A stretch of 64,000 nt of DNA. Origin: Parapontixanthobacter aurantiacus (GTDB lineage: Bacteria > Pseudomonadota > Alphaproteobacteria > Sphingomonadales > Sphingomonadaceae). The notes under the pieces were generated by a model, which was not told where the DNA came from, did not search any database, and worked only from the letters and a program-made list of their open reading frames with translations. A program made the translations under genes and the position numbers. Shown here one piece after another: positions 1 to 8,772 of the stretch. The stretch covers positions 1,134,001 to 1,198,000 of the forward strand of contig NZ_WTYW01000001.1 in the NCBI RefSeq assembly GCF_009827635.1, in the 5' to 3' direction. Each line of letters starts with the position of its first letter. The first letter of the stretch is position 1.

Positions 1-494
1 ACGAGGCCCGCCTTCGCACCGGCATAATTCATCTGTCCCGGATTGCCGGTCGCGCCGACTACGCTCGTGATATTGACGATACGTCCGCCTTTCGCCTTCA
101 TCATCGGCCTTGTGCATGCGCGCATCAGGCGGAAGGCAGCTTCCAGATTGACGCGCATGACGTCTGCATATTCCTCGTCCTTCATCCGCATCGCGAGATT
201 GTCGCGCGTGATGCCCGCATTGTTGACGAGGATGTCGAGCTTCTCGAAACTCTCCAGCGTCGACGGCACAAGTTCCTCGACCTCCGCCGGATCGGACAGG
301 TTGCAGGTAATCTCGATGTGATCACCTCCAATCTCCTCAATCAATTGCTGCCTGAAGATTCGCAGCTTCTCGCCATTCGAACCGGACAGCGCCAGCCGCG
401 CACCCTGCCGTGCCAGCGCATAGGCGATGGCCGAACCGATGCCGCCGCTGGCTCCCGTTACGAGTGCGGTCTTGCCTTTAAGCGAAAACATCAT
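1..494 (-). CDS. fabG: 3-oxoacyl-ACP reductase FabG (partial, C-terminus outside window)
   Basis: FabG reduces 3-oxoacyl-ACP to 3-hydroxyacyl-ACP with NADPH in type II fatty-acid synthesis in the cytosol. About 164 residues are present; the rest lies beyond base 1. Visible short-chain dehydrogenase features are the cofactor motif TGASGGIG (residues 13-20), the NNAG motif in the middle of the fragment, and the catalytic YAGAK (Tyr-x-x-x-Lys) near the window edge. The start ATG overlaps the fabD stop codon (ATGA), so fabD and fabG are translationally coupled. A second in-frame ATG follows immediately, so the start could be one codon later. Confidence 0.93.
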   Translation of the reverse strand, partial: MMFSLKGKTALVTGASGGIGSAIAYALARQGARLALSGSNGEKLRIFRQQLIEEIGGDHIEITCNLSDPAEVEELVPSTLESFEKLDILVNNAGITRDNLAMRMKDEEYADVMRVNLEAAFRLMRACTRPMMKAKGGRIVNITSVVGATGNPGQMNYAGAKAGL

Positions 495-1429
495 CCGATC
501 TCCTTCGCGAGCGCTTCGAGGTCGTCCATCGTGACCGCGCTCGTCACTTTGGCATCCTTCACGATCCGGCCAACCATCGGCCCGACGACCTTGCCGCCGA
601 GTTCGACGAACTCGGCGACGCCGCTATCCGCCATCGCGAGCACGCTTTCGCGCCAGCGCACCCTTCCCGTCACCTGTTCGACGAGCAATTCGCGCTCTTC
701 GTCGCCGCTCGTCACCTTGGCCGCCGTGACATTGGCATAGAGCGGCAGCGCGGGGTCGCCCGGCGGCGTCTCCGCCAGCGCCTCGGCCATGCGGTCGGCA
801 GCCGGCTGCATCAGCGAGCAATGGAACGGGGCCGAAACGGGCAGTCGAATGCCTCGCTTGATGCCGTGGTCGCGGGCCTGTGCGATGGCCCGGTCGATCG
901 CGTGGGCATGACCCGAGATCACTACCTGGGTCGGATCGTTATCGTTCGCAACCTCGCAAACCTCGTTCTGCGCGGCGGCAGCGGCGAGTTCCTTCGCCTT
1001 TTCGAAATCGGTACCGAGCAACGCGGCCATCGCGCCGAGACCGACAGGAACCGCCTGCTGCATCGCCTGTCCGCGCAGCTTCAGGAGCCGCGCAGTATCG
1101 GCGAGCGAAAAAGCGTCGACTGCGCAAAGGGCGGTATATTCCCCAAGAGAGTGGCCGGCGACGCAATCGCCCTTCTCCGTCAGCAATACGCCAAATTCCT
1201 CGGTCAGGACACGCAGCGTCGCGATGGCATTCGCCATGATCGCGGGTTGCGCATTCTCCGTCAGCGTCAGCTGGTCTTCCGGCCCGTCGCGCATGATCGC
1301 AGAAAGCTTCTGCGACAGCGCATCGTCGACCTCCTCGAATACTGCCCGCGCGGCAGGCGACGCAGCAGCGAGGTCGGAGCCCATGCCGACCTTCTGGCTT
1401 CCCTGCCCCGGAAAGATGAATGCCCGCAT
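491..1429 (-). CDS. fabD: Malonyl-CoA:ACP transacylase FabD
   Basis: FabD loads malonyl groups from CoA onto acyl carrier protein for fatty-acid elongation. The 312-residue protein shows the GQGSQ motif at residues 9-12 and the nucleophile elbow GHSLGEY with Ser94. A later APFH segment carries the catalytic His. Length fits the family. An in-frame ATG five codons upstream exists, but the chosen start has a good ribosome-binding site (GGAGA about 9 bases upstream) and begins with the family-typical MRAFIFPGQG. It is co-transcribed with fabG by a 4-base overlap. Confidence 0.95.
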   Translation of the reverse strand: MRAFIFPGQGSQKVGMGSDLAAASPAARAVFEEVDDALSQKLSAIMRDGPEDQLTLTENAQPAIMANAIATLRVLTEEFGVLLTEKGDCVAGHSLGEYTALCAVDAFSLADTARLLKLRGQAMQQAVPVGLGAMAALLGTDFEKAKELAAAAAQNEVCEVANDNDPTQVVISGHAHAIDRAIAQARDHGIKRGIRLPVSAPFHCSLMQPAADRMAEALAETPPGDPALPLYANVTAAKVTSGDEERELLVEQVTGRVRWRESVLAMADSGVAEFVELGGKVVGPMVGRIVKDAKVTSAVTMDDLEALAKEIG

Positions 1430-1473
1430 CGCTTTGCTCTCCATATCCTTGTGCTGAAACGAGAGCTGTGCGC

Positions 1474-2307
1474 CTATTGCCTCGAAGCGCGCTCCGCAAG
1501 GCCGAAGGGCACTATCTTATTGGCGCTGTCATGGCCGATATCGGCGCGGCCCAGATAGGGAATGCCAGCTTTGCCGCACCAGTATTGGGCGATGTCCTCC
1601 GCGCTCGCGCCGAACGGACGGTCGTTCTCCGGGACGTCGCTTATCCGGCCCAACCGCAAGCCAGCGATGCCGCCGAGATGCTGCGTCACGTGAAAGAACA
1701 GGCGGTCGATCGCGTAGAGATGCTCGGAGACCTCCTCGACCAGCACGACGTGACCCGACAGATCGGGCATGAGCTCGGTGCCGCAAAGCATGGCGAGCGT
1801 CATCAGATTGAGCGCGACCGTCGGCTTGTCGTCGAGATCGCCCTCCAGTCCGTCCCGTTCTCCGGCGAGATAATGCAGCGACCGCTTGACCGCGCTCTCC
1901 CCGTAATCGTGGCGAATATCAGCGACCATCGGGCCGTGCACCGGCTTGCCAATGCCGTGCATGTAGAGGGCGGACAGGAAGTAGCCGGTATCCGAATAGC
2001 CGAGAAAAATCTTGTCTCTTGCCGCCGGTCCCAGCCGGTCGATGGCGCTGGCAGCAATGCGGTTCGTGCCGTAACCGCCATGCGCGAACCAGACCGCATC
2101 CTTCGTCGGGTCGTTGGCGCATTCCAGAAGCGCCGCGAGGCGCGTCTCGTCATCGCCCGCAAAATGGCCGGATCGGGCAAAACATTGCGGGTGGAACTCG
2201 ATTGAGATGCCCGCAAGCGCCGGGTCTTGCTCCATCACTTCAAGCAACCGGTCTGCATGGCGGCGATCCAGTCGCTTGCCCGGTGCGCAAATCCCTATCG
2301 CAGTCAT
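1474..2307 (-). CDS. LD-carboxypeptidase (peptidase S66 family)
   Basis: S66 serine peptidases remove the terminal D-Ala from murein tetrapeptides during peptidoglycan recycling (LdcA), or inactivate microcin C (MccF). The 277-residue protein has the nucleophile motif GYSD (Ser105), a HGPM segment after it, and a late GHDSAN-KIVPFG segment matching the family's catalytic His loop. No signal peptide is seen, so it should be cytosolic like LdcA. It is preceded by a strong AAGGGGG ribosome-binding site and diverges from a Mur-ligase gene that probably acts on the tripeptide product, which favours the recycling role. MccF-like activity cannot be excluded. Confidence 0.85.
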   Translation of the reverse strand: MTAIGICAPGKRLDRRHADRLLEVMEQDPALAGISIEFHPQCFARSGHFAGDDETRLAALLECANDPTKDAVWFAHGGYGTNRIAASAIDRLGPAARDKIFLGYSDTGYFLSALYMHGIGKPVHGPMVADIRHDYGESAVKRSLHYLAGERDGLEGDLDDKPTVALNLMTLAMLCGTELMPDLSGHVVLVEEVSEHLYAIDRLFFHVTQHLGGIAGLRLGRISDVPENDRPFGASAEDIAQYWCGKAGIPYLGRADIGHDSANKIVPFGLAERASRQ

Positions 2308-2325
2308 AAAACCCCCTTAGCGCGC

Positions 2326-2354
2326 TTGTGCTTGCAGGCACAACGCAATACCTG
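2326..2354 (+). promoter_or_regulatory. Candidate promoter and dyad in the 54-bp divergent region
   Basis: A plus-strand promoter can be read as TTGTGC, a 17-base spacer and TACCTG. It would start transcription almost at the ATG of the Mur-ligase gene at 2362. The -35 hexamer is one arm of a dyad (TTGTGC, six bases, GCACAA, 2326-2343), which could serve both directions or bind a regulator. This is read by eye without transcript data. Confidence 0.3.
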
Positions 2355-2361
2355 ACAGGCA

Positions 2362-3789
2362 ATGACCGAGTTCCCGACTGCCCGCGAATTGCTCGCCCGT
2401 CCGTTCTTCTTTTGCGGCATAGGTGGTTCGGGGATGCTTCCCCTGGCCCACATCCTGAAAGGGCGCGGCGCGGAGATAGCCGGATCCGACCGCAGTTTCG
2501 ATCAGGGCCGCACGCCGGAAAAGTTCGCCGCGCTCGAACGTCAGGGCTTTGCCATTCATCCGCAGGACGGCAGCGGCATTACCGACCAAAACCAGATACT
2601 CGTTGCCAGCGCCGCCATCGAAGACAGCGTTCCCGAGGTCGCCAGGGCGAAGGAACTGGGATGCCTGCGCATGACGCGGGCGGAGCTCAATTCGATCCTC
2701 TTCAATACCAGCGGCGCAGGCCTCGCCGTTGCCGGGACGAGCGGCAAATCGACCGTCACGGGCATGCTCGGCTGGATCCTGCACGCCGTCGGGCGCGAGC
2801 CGACGATCATGAACGGCGCGGTGATGAAGAACTTCACCGACGACGAGCGCCCCTTTGCCAGCGCGGTCGTGGGCGGCGAGAGCCTCTATGTCAGCGAAGT
2901 CGACGAGAGCGACGGTTCTATCGCGCTCTACAAACCCGCGGTCGGCATTCTACTCAATGTCTCGCTCGATCACAAGAGCATGGAAGAATTGCGCAGCCTC
3001 TTCGGCGACTATCTCGAACGCAGCCGCATTTCGGTCGTCAATGCCGACGATGCCGAAGCCCTGGCGCTGCTGCCCCGCGCAAACGAGGTCATCACTTTCG
3101 GCATCGAGCAGGAGAAAGCGCAGATCGGGATCGTGGATGGCAGCATCGCAGAGGGACCTGTGCGGCAGGCAGCGCTTGTTCTCGACCGCCATGACGACAG
3201 TCGCCATCCGCTGACGCTCGCCCTGCCCGGACGCCACAACCTGTCCAATGCGCTCGCCGCCATAGCCGGTGCGGTTGCAGCGGGCATACCGACTGGCTTG
3301 GCTGTCGAAGCGCTCAGCGGATTTGCAGGCCTCGCACGCCGTTTCGATATCGTTGGAACCAGCGAGAGCGGCATTACCGTGATCGACGATTTCGGGCACA
3401 ACCCGGAGAAATGTGCCGCGACCCTGCGAACGCTGAAAGCGCATGAGGGGCGTGTGCTCGCCTTCTTCCAGCCGCACGGATACGGTCCGCTGAAACAGAT
3501 GGGCGCCGAGCTTGCCGAAACCTTCGCCGACGAGTTGGACGACGAGGACGAGGTCGTCCTTTGCGATCCTGTCTATTTCGGTGGAACAACCGACCGGAGC
3601 GTGGGCAGCGAGCGCATCGCGGAATTGATCGAGCAAGCCGGTGGCAACGCCCGGCATATCCCCGAGCGCGAGGCTTGCGGCGACTATCTCGTGGACACCG
3701 CGAAAGCCGGGGACCGCATCGTCGTCATGGGCGCAAGGGACGACACCCTGAGCACGTTCGCTGCCGACCTGGTGAAACGCCTGCCATGA
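2362..3789 (+). CDS. Mur ligase family protein, Mpl-like (UDP-MurNAc:tripeptide ligase candidate)
   Basis: This 475-residue ATP-dependent ligase has the Mur ligase architecture: an N-terminal nucleotide-binding motif GIGGSGM (19-25), the central ATP-binding P-loop GTSGKST (125-131), and a C-terminal domain with a DDFGHNP motif where MurC and Mpl have DD-aHHP. Mpl joins recycled L-Ala-D-Glu-mDAP tripeptide to UDP-MurNAc; MurC adds L-Ala. The divergent LD-carboxypeptidase supplies tripeptide in the recycling pathway, so Mpl-like function is the better inference. No mur biosynthetic cluster (murG, murB, ddl, fts) surrounds it, which argues against it being the main MurC. Substrate is not provable from sequence. 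Confidence 0.75.
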   Translation: MTEFPTARELLARPFFFCGIGGSGMLPLAHILKGRGAEIAGSDRSFDQGRTPEKFAALERQGFAIHPQDGSGITDQNQILVASAAIEDSVPEVARAKELGCLRMTRAELNSILFNTSGAGLAVAGTSGKSTVTGMLGWILHAVGREPTIMNGAVMKNFTDDERPFASAVVGGESLYVSEVDESDGSIALYKPAVGILLNVSLDHKSMEELRSLFGDYLERSRISVVNADDAEALALLPRANEVITFGIEQEKAQIGIVDGSIAEGPVRQAALVLDRHDDSRHPLTLALPGRHNLSNALAAIAGAVAAGIPTGLAVEALSGFAGLARRFDIVGTSESGITVIDDFGHNPEKCAATLRTLKAHEGRVLAFFQPHGYGPLKQMGAELAETFADELDDEDEVVLCDPVYFGGTTDRSVGSERIAELIEQAGGNARHIPEREACGDYLVDTAKAGDRIVVMGARDDTLSTFAADLVKRLP

Positions 3790-4079
3790 TGGTCTTCCGG
3801 CAGGCTCGCCAGCATCTCTATCGGATGCTGTTCGGCGTGGGCGCCAGTGCCGTGTTCGTGGTCATTTTCGAACAGGCCTTTGGCCATTCCTCCATTCCCT
3901 TCGCCATCTGCACCGTCATCCTGTTCGCCATGGCGACCGGCATGTGGAAGTACAATTGCCCGCGCTGCGGCAGCAATCTTTTCATGCGAAAGGGGATCCC
4001 GCTACCCTGGCCCAACAAGGTGTGCAGCCGTTGCGGAGTCGACCTGAAGCATGGCGAGCAGGACGGGCGAACGGGCTAG
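3786..4079 (+). CDS. Small two-TM protein with C-terminal zinc ribbon
   Basis: A 97-residue protein with two hydrophobic segments (about residues 14-30 and 36-53) followed by a four-cysteine zinc ribbon, CPRCG (Cys58, Cys61) and CSRCG (Cys80, Cys83). Its ATG overlaps the stop of the Mur-ligase gene (ATGA), so the two are co-translated. It probably sits in the inner membrane with the ribbon facing the cytosol. I do not recognise a named family, and no function is inferred beyond metal binding. Its end overlaps the end of the convergent DUF808 gene by 4 bases. Confidence 0.75.
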   Translation: MMVFRQARQHLYRMLFGVGASAVFVVIFEQAFGHSSIPFAICTVILFAMATGMWKYNCPRCGSNLFMRKGIPLPWPNKVCSRCGVDLKHGEQDGRTG

Positions 4080-5035
4080 TGCGCTTCGGCTGCGTCCTCG
4101 CCGTGACCTATACGAAAGACCTTGTGCAGGATGAAGACGAGGATCGCTCCGACAATCAGCCCTATGACAGCTGACGCCGCCGCGTAGCTGAGCCAACCGA
4201 GAACGCCGCCGAGACCCCCCGTCGTGGATGCGACCGCTTCCTCAAGCCCATGCGTCGCATCGTAGAGCGTATGCCAGCCAAGTTCGTGCGTCCCGTGCAG
4301 CAGGATGCCTCCCCCGACCCATAGCATCGCGATGGTGCCGATGAGCGAAAGCGCCTTCAGGAGCCATGGCATGAAATTTACCAGCCCGCGGCCGAACTTC
4401 TGCGCGGCGGTGCTGCTTTTCTGCGCAAGATGAAGGCCGACATCGTCCATCTTCACGATCAGGGCGACCACGCCGTAAACGCCGACCGTGACAGCGAGCC
4501 CGACGAGCGCGAGCACGCCGCCGCGCGTTAGTAGATCTTCCGCCGCCACTTCATTGAGGGTGATTGCCATGATCTCCGCCGAAAGGATCAGGTCGGTCCG
4601 GATCGCGCCCGATATCCGTTCCTTCTCGAACTTTGCCGGGTCCTCGATCACATCGTCGAGTGTTTTGCCGTGCTTTTCGCCGCCAAGCTTTTCGAGCACC
4701 TTTTCCGCCCCTTCGTAGGAAAGGTAGCAGCCGCCCAGCATGAGAATGAAGATGATCGCGGCAGGCAGAAACTCGCTCAGGATAAGGGCGCCTGGCAGCA
4801 ATATCAGCAGCTTGTTTTTCAGACTTCCCTTGGTAATCGACCAGATGATCGGCAATTCGCGCGCCGGACTGAGACCGGTGACGTAAGAGGGCGTCACCGC
4901 CGCATCGTCGATCACCACGCCGGCGGTCTTCGAACCCGCACGTCCCGCAGCTGCCGCAATGTCGTCTACCGACGCCGAAGCCGTGCGGGCGATGATCGAT
5001 ACGTCGTCGAGTAGGGCAACCAGTCCGCCGGGCAT
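4076..5035 (-). CDS. DUF808 family inner-membrane protein (YedI-like)
   Basis: A 319-residue multi-pass membrane protein beginning MPGGLVALLDDVSIIAR, the characteristic start of the DUF808/YedI family. Several hydrophobic helices follow, including the segment with LLPGALILSEFLP and three near the C-terminus. The reading frame is open for 36 codons further upstream, but those lack family character, so the ATG at 5035 was chosen. Function is unknown; some relatives are called putative transporters. It is transcribed toward, and ends inside, the zinc-ribbon gene. Confidence 0.85.
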   Translation of the reverse strand: MPGGLVALLDDVSIIARTASASVDDIAAAAGRAGSKTAGVVIDDAAVTPSYVTGLSPARELPIIWSITKGSLKNKLLILLPGALILSEFLPAAIIFILMLGGCYLSYEGAEKVLEKLGGEKHGKTLDDVIEDPAKFEKERISGAIRTDLILSAEIMAITLNEVAAEDLLTRGGVLALVGLAVTVGVYGVVALIVKMDDVGLHLAQKSSTAAQKFGRGLVNFMPWLLKALSLIGTIAMLWVGGGILLHGTHELGWHTLYDATHGLEEAVASTTGGLGGVLGWLSYAAASAVIGLIVGAILVFILHKVFRIGHGEDAAEAH

Positions 5036-5108
5036 ATTCGCTGCTATCCTTGGGAAGAAGATCAGATGAACATTCAGCCTTAGCCGTCCGGTCAGGAAAG
5101 GACAGCCC

Positions 5109-5136
5109 TTGCTTTTCACGCCCGACCGGTTATGAG
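5109..5136 (+). promoter_or_regulatory. Candidate rpsF operon promoter
   Basis: TTGCTT, a 16-base spacer and TATGAG, followed by a GC-rich GCGCGC discriminator. It would leave a leader of about 125 bases before rpsF. The layout matches the promoter candidates upstream of purB, icd, rpsA and tRNA-Val in this window. Assigned by eye. Confidence 0.45.
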
Positions 5137-5270
5137 CGCGCATTCCCGAGTTCCCAAGAGTGCCAGATATGGCCGGCGGGCGGTCGCGGAATATTGAAGA
5201 AAGCCGGAGGGGCCCCGCAATCCCGCGGATCAGCCAGCGATCGGCATTACAGTACCAAGGATGTGAGACG

Positions 5271-5636
5271 ATGGCTCTCTACGAGCATATCTTTCTCGCG
5301 CGCCAGGATCTGAGCCAGGCTCAGGTCGATCAGCTGGCCGCGAATGCCACCGAAATCATCGAAGCGAATGACGGCAAGGTTACCAAGACGGAAACCTGGG
5401 GCCTCAAGAGCCTCGCTTACAAGATCGACCGCAACCGCAAGGCGCATTTCGTGATGCTCAACATCGACGGGCCCGGCTCGGTCGTCGAGGAACTCGAGCG
5501 TCAAACGCGCATCAACGAAGACGTGCTGCGTTACATGACGATCCGCGTCGAAGAACACGAGGACGGACCCTCGGTGATGATGCGCAAGAACGACCGCGAC
5601 CGCAAGCGTCGCTCCGACAGAGAGGACCGCGACTGA
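5271..5636 (+). CDS. rpsF: 30S ribosomal protein S6
   Basis: S6 binds S18 and 16S rRNA in the platform of the small subunit. The 121-residue protein starts [15 protein letters not shown] and contains the conserved [11 protein letters not shown] and [12 protein letters not shown] segments; the C-terminus is a charged Arg/Asp-rich tail. The upstream frame remains open to 5160, but MALYEH is the family start and is preceded by AAGGATGTGAG. It is first of a three-gene rpsF-rpsR-rplI operon and overlaps rpsR by one base (TGATG). Confidence 0.97.
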   Translation: MALYEHIFLARQDLSQAQVDQLAANATEIIEANDGKVTKTETWGLKSLAYKIDRNRKAHFVMLNIDGPGSVVEELERQTRINEDVLRYMTIRVEEHEDGPSVMMRKNDRDRKRRSDREDRD

Positions 5637-5860
5637 TGGCCCGCCCGTTTTTCCGCCGCCGCAAGACCTGCCCGTTCTCGGGCAAGAATGCGCCGACCAT
5701 CGATTACAAGGACGTTCGTCTGCTGCAGGGCTTCATGTCCGAGCGCGGCAAGATCGTTCCCAGCCGTATCACCGCCGTTTCGGCCAAGAAGCAGCGCGAG
5801 CTCGCCCAGGCGATCAAGCGTGCGCGCCATATCGGCCTGCTTCCATATATCGTGAAGTAA
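5636..5860 (+). CDS. rpsR: 30S ribosomal protein S18
   Basis: S18 forms a heterodimer with S6 on the small-subunit platform. The 74-residue protein has the family core, with [20 protein letters not shown] and then the Arg-rich [11 protein letters not shown] near the C-terminus. Length is normal. The ATG overlaps the rpsF stop, giving tight translational coupling that fits the stoichiometric S6:S18 complex. Confidence 0.98.
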   Translation: MARPFFRRRKTCPFSGKNAPTIDYKDVRLLQGFMSERGKIVPSRITAVSAKKQRELAQAIKRARHIGLLPYIVK

Positions 5861-5873
5861 GGGAGAAAGTTTC

Positions 5874-6497
5874 ATGGATATTATTCTCCTCCAGCGGATC
5901 GAGAAGCTCGGCACGATCGGCGACGTCGTGTCGGTCAAGGACGGCTATGCCCGCAACTACCTTCTTCCGCAGAAGAAGGCGCTGCGCGCGAACGATTCCA
6001 ACCGCAAGGTTTTCGAAGCCAATCGCGAGCGGCTCGAAAAGGAAAACGCCGAACGCCGGACCGAAGCCGAAAAGCAAGGCGAAAAGGTCGATGGAACCGA
6101 GATCGTTCTCATCCGCGCTTCGTCGAACACCGGCCAGCTGTACGGCTCGGTCAATGTCCGCGACATCGTTGCCGGTCTCGCCGACAAGGGTCACGAGATC
6201 GACAAGAAGCAGGTCATCATGGGCAACCCGATCAAATCGATCGGTATGCACGATGTCCGCATCGACCTGCACCCCGAGGTCTCCGTCACGATCAAGGCGA
6301 ACGTCGCCCGCAGCGATGACGAAGCTGAACTGCAGAGCCAGGGCGTCGACGTGATGGCGCAGATGTTCGAAGAAGAACAGAAGGCGCAGGAAGGCGAAGG
6401 CTTCACCGAAGCGGTCGATCCCAACCTCGAGCCGGGTGAAATTCCCGCCGACATGCTCGAAGAAGGCGCCGCACGGGAAGAAGACAGCGAAAGCTGA
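5874..6497 (+). CDS. rplI: 50S ribosomal protein L9 with acidic C-terminal extension
   Basis: L9 binds 23S rRNA at the base of the L1 stalk. The N-terminal domain is clear: [20 protein letters not shown] and [13 protein letters not shown], followed by the long connecting helix. At 207 residues it is longer than the roughly 150 of Escherichia coli; the last 50 or so residues are Glu-rich and low in complexity, a type of tail I associate with sphingomonad homologues. A GGGAG ribosome-binding site precedes the ATG. It is last in the rpsF-rpsR-rplI operon. Confidence 0.97.
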   Translation: MDIILLQRIEKLGTIGDVVSVKDGYARNYLLPQKKALRANDSNRKVFEANRERLEKENAERRTEAEKQGEKVDGTEIVLIRASSNTGQLYGSVNVRDIVAGLADKGHEIDKKQVIMGNPIKSIGMHDVRIDLHPEVSVTIKANVARSDDEAELQSQGVDVMAQMFEEEQKAQEGEGFTEAVDPNLEPGEIPADMLEEGAAREEDSES

Positions 6498-6522
6498 TTT
6501 TCCTCCCTATAACGAACACGGC

Positions 6523-6555
6523 AAGGGCGCGGGTCGGCGACGGCTTCGCGCCCTT
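6523..6555 (+). terminator. Hairpin downstream of rplI
   Basis: A 9-bp perfect inverted repeat, AAGGGCGCG (6523-6531) and CGCGCCCTT (6547-6555), 26 bases after the rplI stop. There is no proper T-run behind it, so it may act as a weak terminator or an mRNA-stabilising hairpin. Confidence 0.5.
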
Positions 6556-6630
6556 CCTGTATAGAAGACGCTGAACCGTTCTGGCAACGTCTTTCCTTTT
6601 CGCCGCGAACGCGCAAGACTGAAGGGCACG

Positions 6631-8070
6631 ATGCAAACCGTCGATTCCATCCTCGCCGAGCTAGAGCGGCTCTATCAGGGCTCCATCCAGCGACTTCGCT
6701 CCGACGTCATAGCCTTCGGACGTGACGGCACCCTGCCCGCATCCGAGCGGCGACGCGACGGCAGCTATGCCTATCCCGAACTGGTGATGCGCTTCATGGG
6801 CGGCGACCAGCCGGCCGACCGCAGCCGTGCCTTCGGACGACTCAATGTTCCGGGTACCTATTCGACGACGGTCACCCGCCCGGCGATGTTCGCCGATTAC
6901 CTGCGCGAGCAATTGGAACTCATCGGCAGCGATTACGAGATCGAACTCGAAGCCCGCCTTTCGAACCAGGAAATCCCCTTCCCCTATGTCCTCGACGGGG
7001 ATGCGGGGGCCGAACTTGCCGGGATCAGCCCGCAGGTCATCGCCCAGCACTTTCCGGCGACGGAACTTGCCGACATCGGCGACGAACTGGCGGACGGCAT
7101 CGAACTCGGTGATGGCGGCGATACCATACCCCTGTCGCTGTTCGACGGTTTGCGTACCGATTTCAGCCTCGCACGGCTGGCGCATTACACGGGCACCGAT
7201 CCCCGGCACTTTCAGCGTTTCATCCTGTTTACGAACTATCACCGCTATGTCGATGAATTCGTTGACTGGGCCGGTCGCCAGCTTGGCCGCAATGGTTACG
7301 AGGCGCTGGCCGGTGCGGGCGGCATGTATCTCGACGAAAAAACCGACGATGCCCGGCTGCAGCTGTCAGACACGGCGTGGCGGCGCCACCAGATGCCCGC
7401 CTATCACCTGACGCGGGAAGGCCGGGACGGCATCACGCTGGTCAATATCGGCGTGGGTCCCTCCAACGCGAAGACGGTGTGCGATCACCTGGCCGTGCTG
7501 CGACCGGAAGCCTGGTTGATGATCGGCCATTGCGGCGGATTGCGGCCGAGCCAGAAGATCGGGGACTACGTCCTCGCCCACGCCTATCTGCGCGACGATC
7601 ACGTGCTCGATTCGGTCCTGCCGCCGGAGATACCGATCCCCGCCATTGCCGAAGTGCAGCAGGCGCTCGCCGCTTCCGCCGAGGAAGTCTCGGGCGAGCA
7701 CGGAGCGGACCTCAAGCGCCGAATGCGCACCGGGACCGTCGTCACGACCGACGACCGCAACTGGGAGCTGCGTTTTACGAATTCCGCGCGCCGCCTGTCG
7801 CTGTCGCGTGCCGTCGGGATCGACATGGAAAGCGCGACCATCGCGGCCCAGGGCTATCGCTTCCGGGTACCCTACGGAACGCTGCTCTGCGTCAGTGACA
7901 AGCCGCTCCACGGAGAGATCAAGCTGCCCGGTCAGGCCAACAAGTTCTACGAACAGGCGATCGCCGCCCACCTCGAGATCGGCACGACCGCCTGTCGCAT
8001 CCTGCGCGCCGAGGGTCCGCGCCTGCATAGCCGCAAGCTGCGCGCCTTCAACGAACCACCCTTCCGTTAA
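6631..8070 (+). CDS. amn: AMP nucleosidase
   Basis: Amn hydrolyses AMP to adenine and ribose 5-phosphate and so controls AMP level. The 479-residue protein has the family's N-terminal regulatory domain, then a purine-nucleoside-phosphorylase-like catalytic domain with VNIGVGPSNAKT, GHCGGLR, a GDYVLAHAYLRDDHVLD stretch and a late VGIDMESATIAAQGYRFRVP segment that includes the ribose/purine-binding Glu. Length matches Amn (about 480). An AAGGG ribosome-binding site precedes the ATG. A carbonic anhydrase gene follows 36 bases later and may be co-transcribed. Confidence 0.93.
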   Translation: MQTVDSILAELERLYQGSIQRLRSDVIAFGRDGTLPASERRRDGSYAYPELVMRFMGGDQPADRSRAFGRLNVPGTYSTTVTRPAMFADYLREQLELIGSDYEIELEARLSNQEIPFPYVLDGDAGAELAGISPQVIAQHFPATELADIGDELADGIELGDGGDTIPLSLFDGLRTDFSLARLAHYTGTDPRHFQRFILFTNYHRYVDEFVDWAGRQLGRNGYEALAGAGGMYLDEKTDDARLQLSDTAWRRHQMPAYHLTREGRDGITLVNIGVGPSNAKTVCDHLAVLRPEAWLMIGHCGGLRPSQKIGDYVLAHAYLRDDHVLDSVLPPEIPIPAIAEVQQALAASAEEVSGEHGADLKRRMRTGTVVTTDDRNWELRFTNSARRLSLSRAVGIDMESATIAAQGYRFRVPYGTLLCVSDKPLHGEIKLPGQANKFYEQAIAAHLEIGTTACRILRAEGPRLHSRKLRAFNEPPFR

Positions 8071-8106
8071 AAACTGATCGAACCAGAACAGCAACAGGAC
8101 CGCATC

Positions 8107-8772
8107 ATGCCCAAATTCGCAGCCGGCGTCGTTCATTTCCAGCAGCACGTCTATCCGGAGAAGCGCGACCTGTTCGAACGACTGGCCAAGGGTCAGTCGC
8201 CCGAAGCCCTGTTCATCGCCTGCTCCGACAGCCGGGTCGAGACTGCGATGATTACGCAGACAGAACCGGGCGAGCTCTTCATCTGCCGCAACGCCGGTAA
8301 CATCGTTCCCCCGCACACCGATCAGACGGGCGGAATGACCGCATCCATCGAGTTCGCGATGGCTGTGCTGAAAGTGCCTCACGTCGTCATTTGCGGGCAT
8401 ACGCAATGCGGCGCGATGGCCGGAGCCATGGACTTGCCGAGCGTCGAGGGGCTGCCCCACGTGCGCCGCTGGCTCGGCTTTGCAAAGGCAGCGGTCGACA
8501 TCGTCGAGGCGACGGGCGACGGGCTGAGCGACGACGAGCGCATGAAGATGCTTCTCGAACAGAACGTCCTTCTGCAGATGCGCCACCTCCGAACGCATCC
8601 CACCGTCGCGACACGCCTCGCCCAGGGCGACCTCTCGATCCATGGCTGGGTCTATGACATCGCGACAGGCGACGTCAGCGCCTATGACGACGAGCACCGC
8701 AAGTTTCTTACCGTGGCCGACCGGTACGGCGACGAGGTCGCCCGCCATGCCGCCAAGTTCTCCGTCGACTAG
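8107..8772 (+). CDS. Beta-class carbonic anhydrase
   Basis: Interconverts CO2 and bicarbonate, supplying bicarbonate to carboxylases such as acetyl-CoA carboxylase. The 221-residue protein has the beta-class zinc ligands: CSDSR (Cys39, with Asp41-Arg43 dyad) and GHTQCGAM (His98, Cys101). RNAGNIVPP, a conserved active-site stretch, lies between them. No signal peptide is present, so it is cytosolic. An AGGA ribosome-binding site precedes the ATG. The stop overlaps the convergent propeller gene by 4 bases. Confidence 0.93.
   Translation: MPKFAAGVVHFQQHVYPEKRDLFERLAKGQSPEALFIACSDSRVETAMITQTEPGELFICRNAGNIVPPHTDQTGGMTASIEFAMAVLKVPHVVICGHTQCGAMAGAMDLPSVEGLPHVRRWLGFAKAAVDIVEATGDGLSDDERMKMLLEQNVLLQMRHLRTHPTVATRLAQGDLSIHGWVYDIATGDVSAYDDEHRKFLTVADRYGDEVARHAAKFSVD

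Noticed and set aside
7366-8748. A 460-codon minus-strand open frame opposite amn and the carbonic anhydrase gene
   Set aside because: Both plus-strand genes have complete family motifs. The antisense product has none and spans the gap between them, as shadow frames do.
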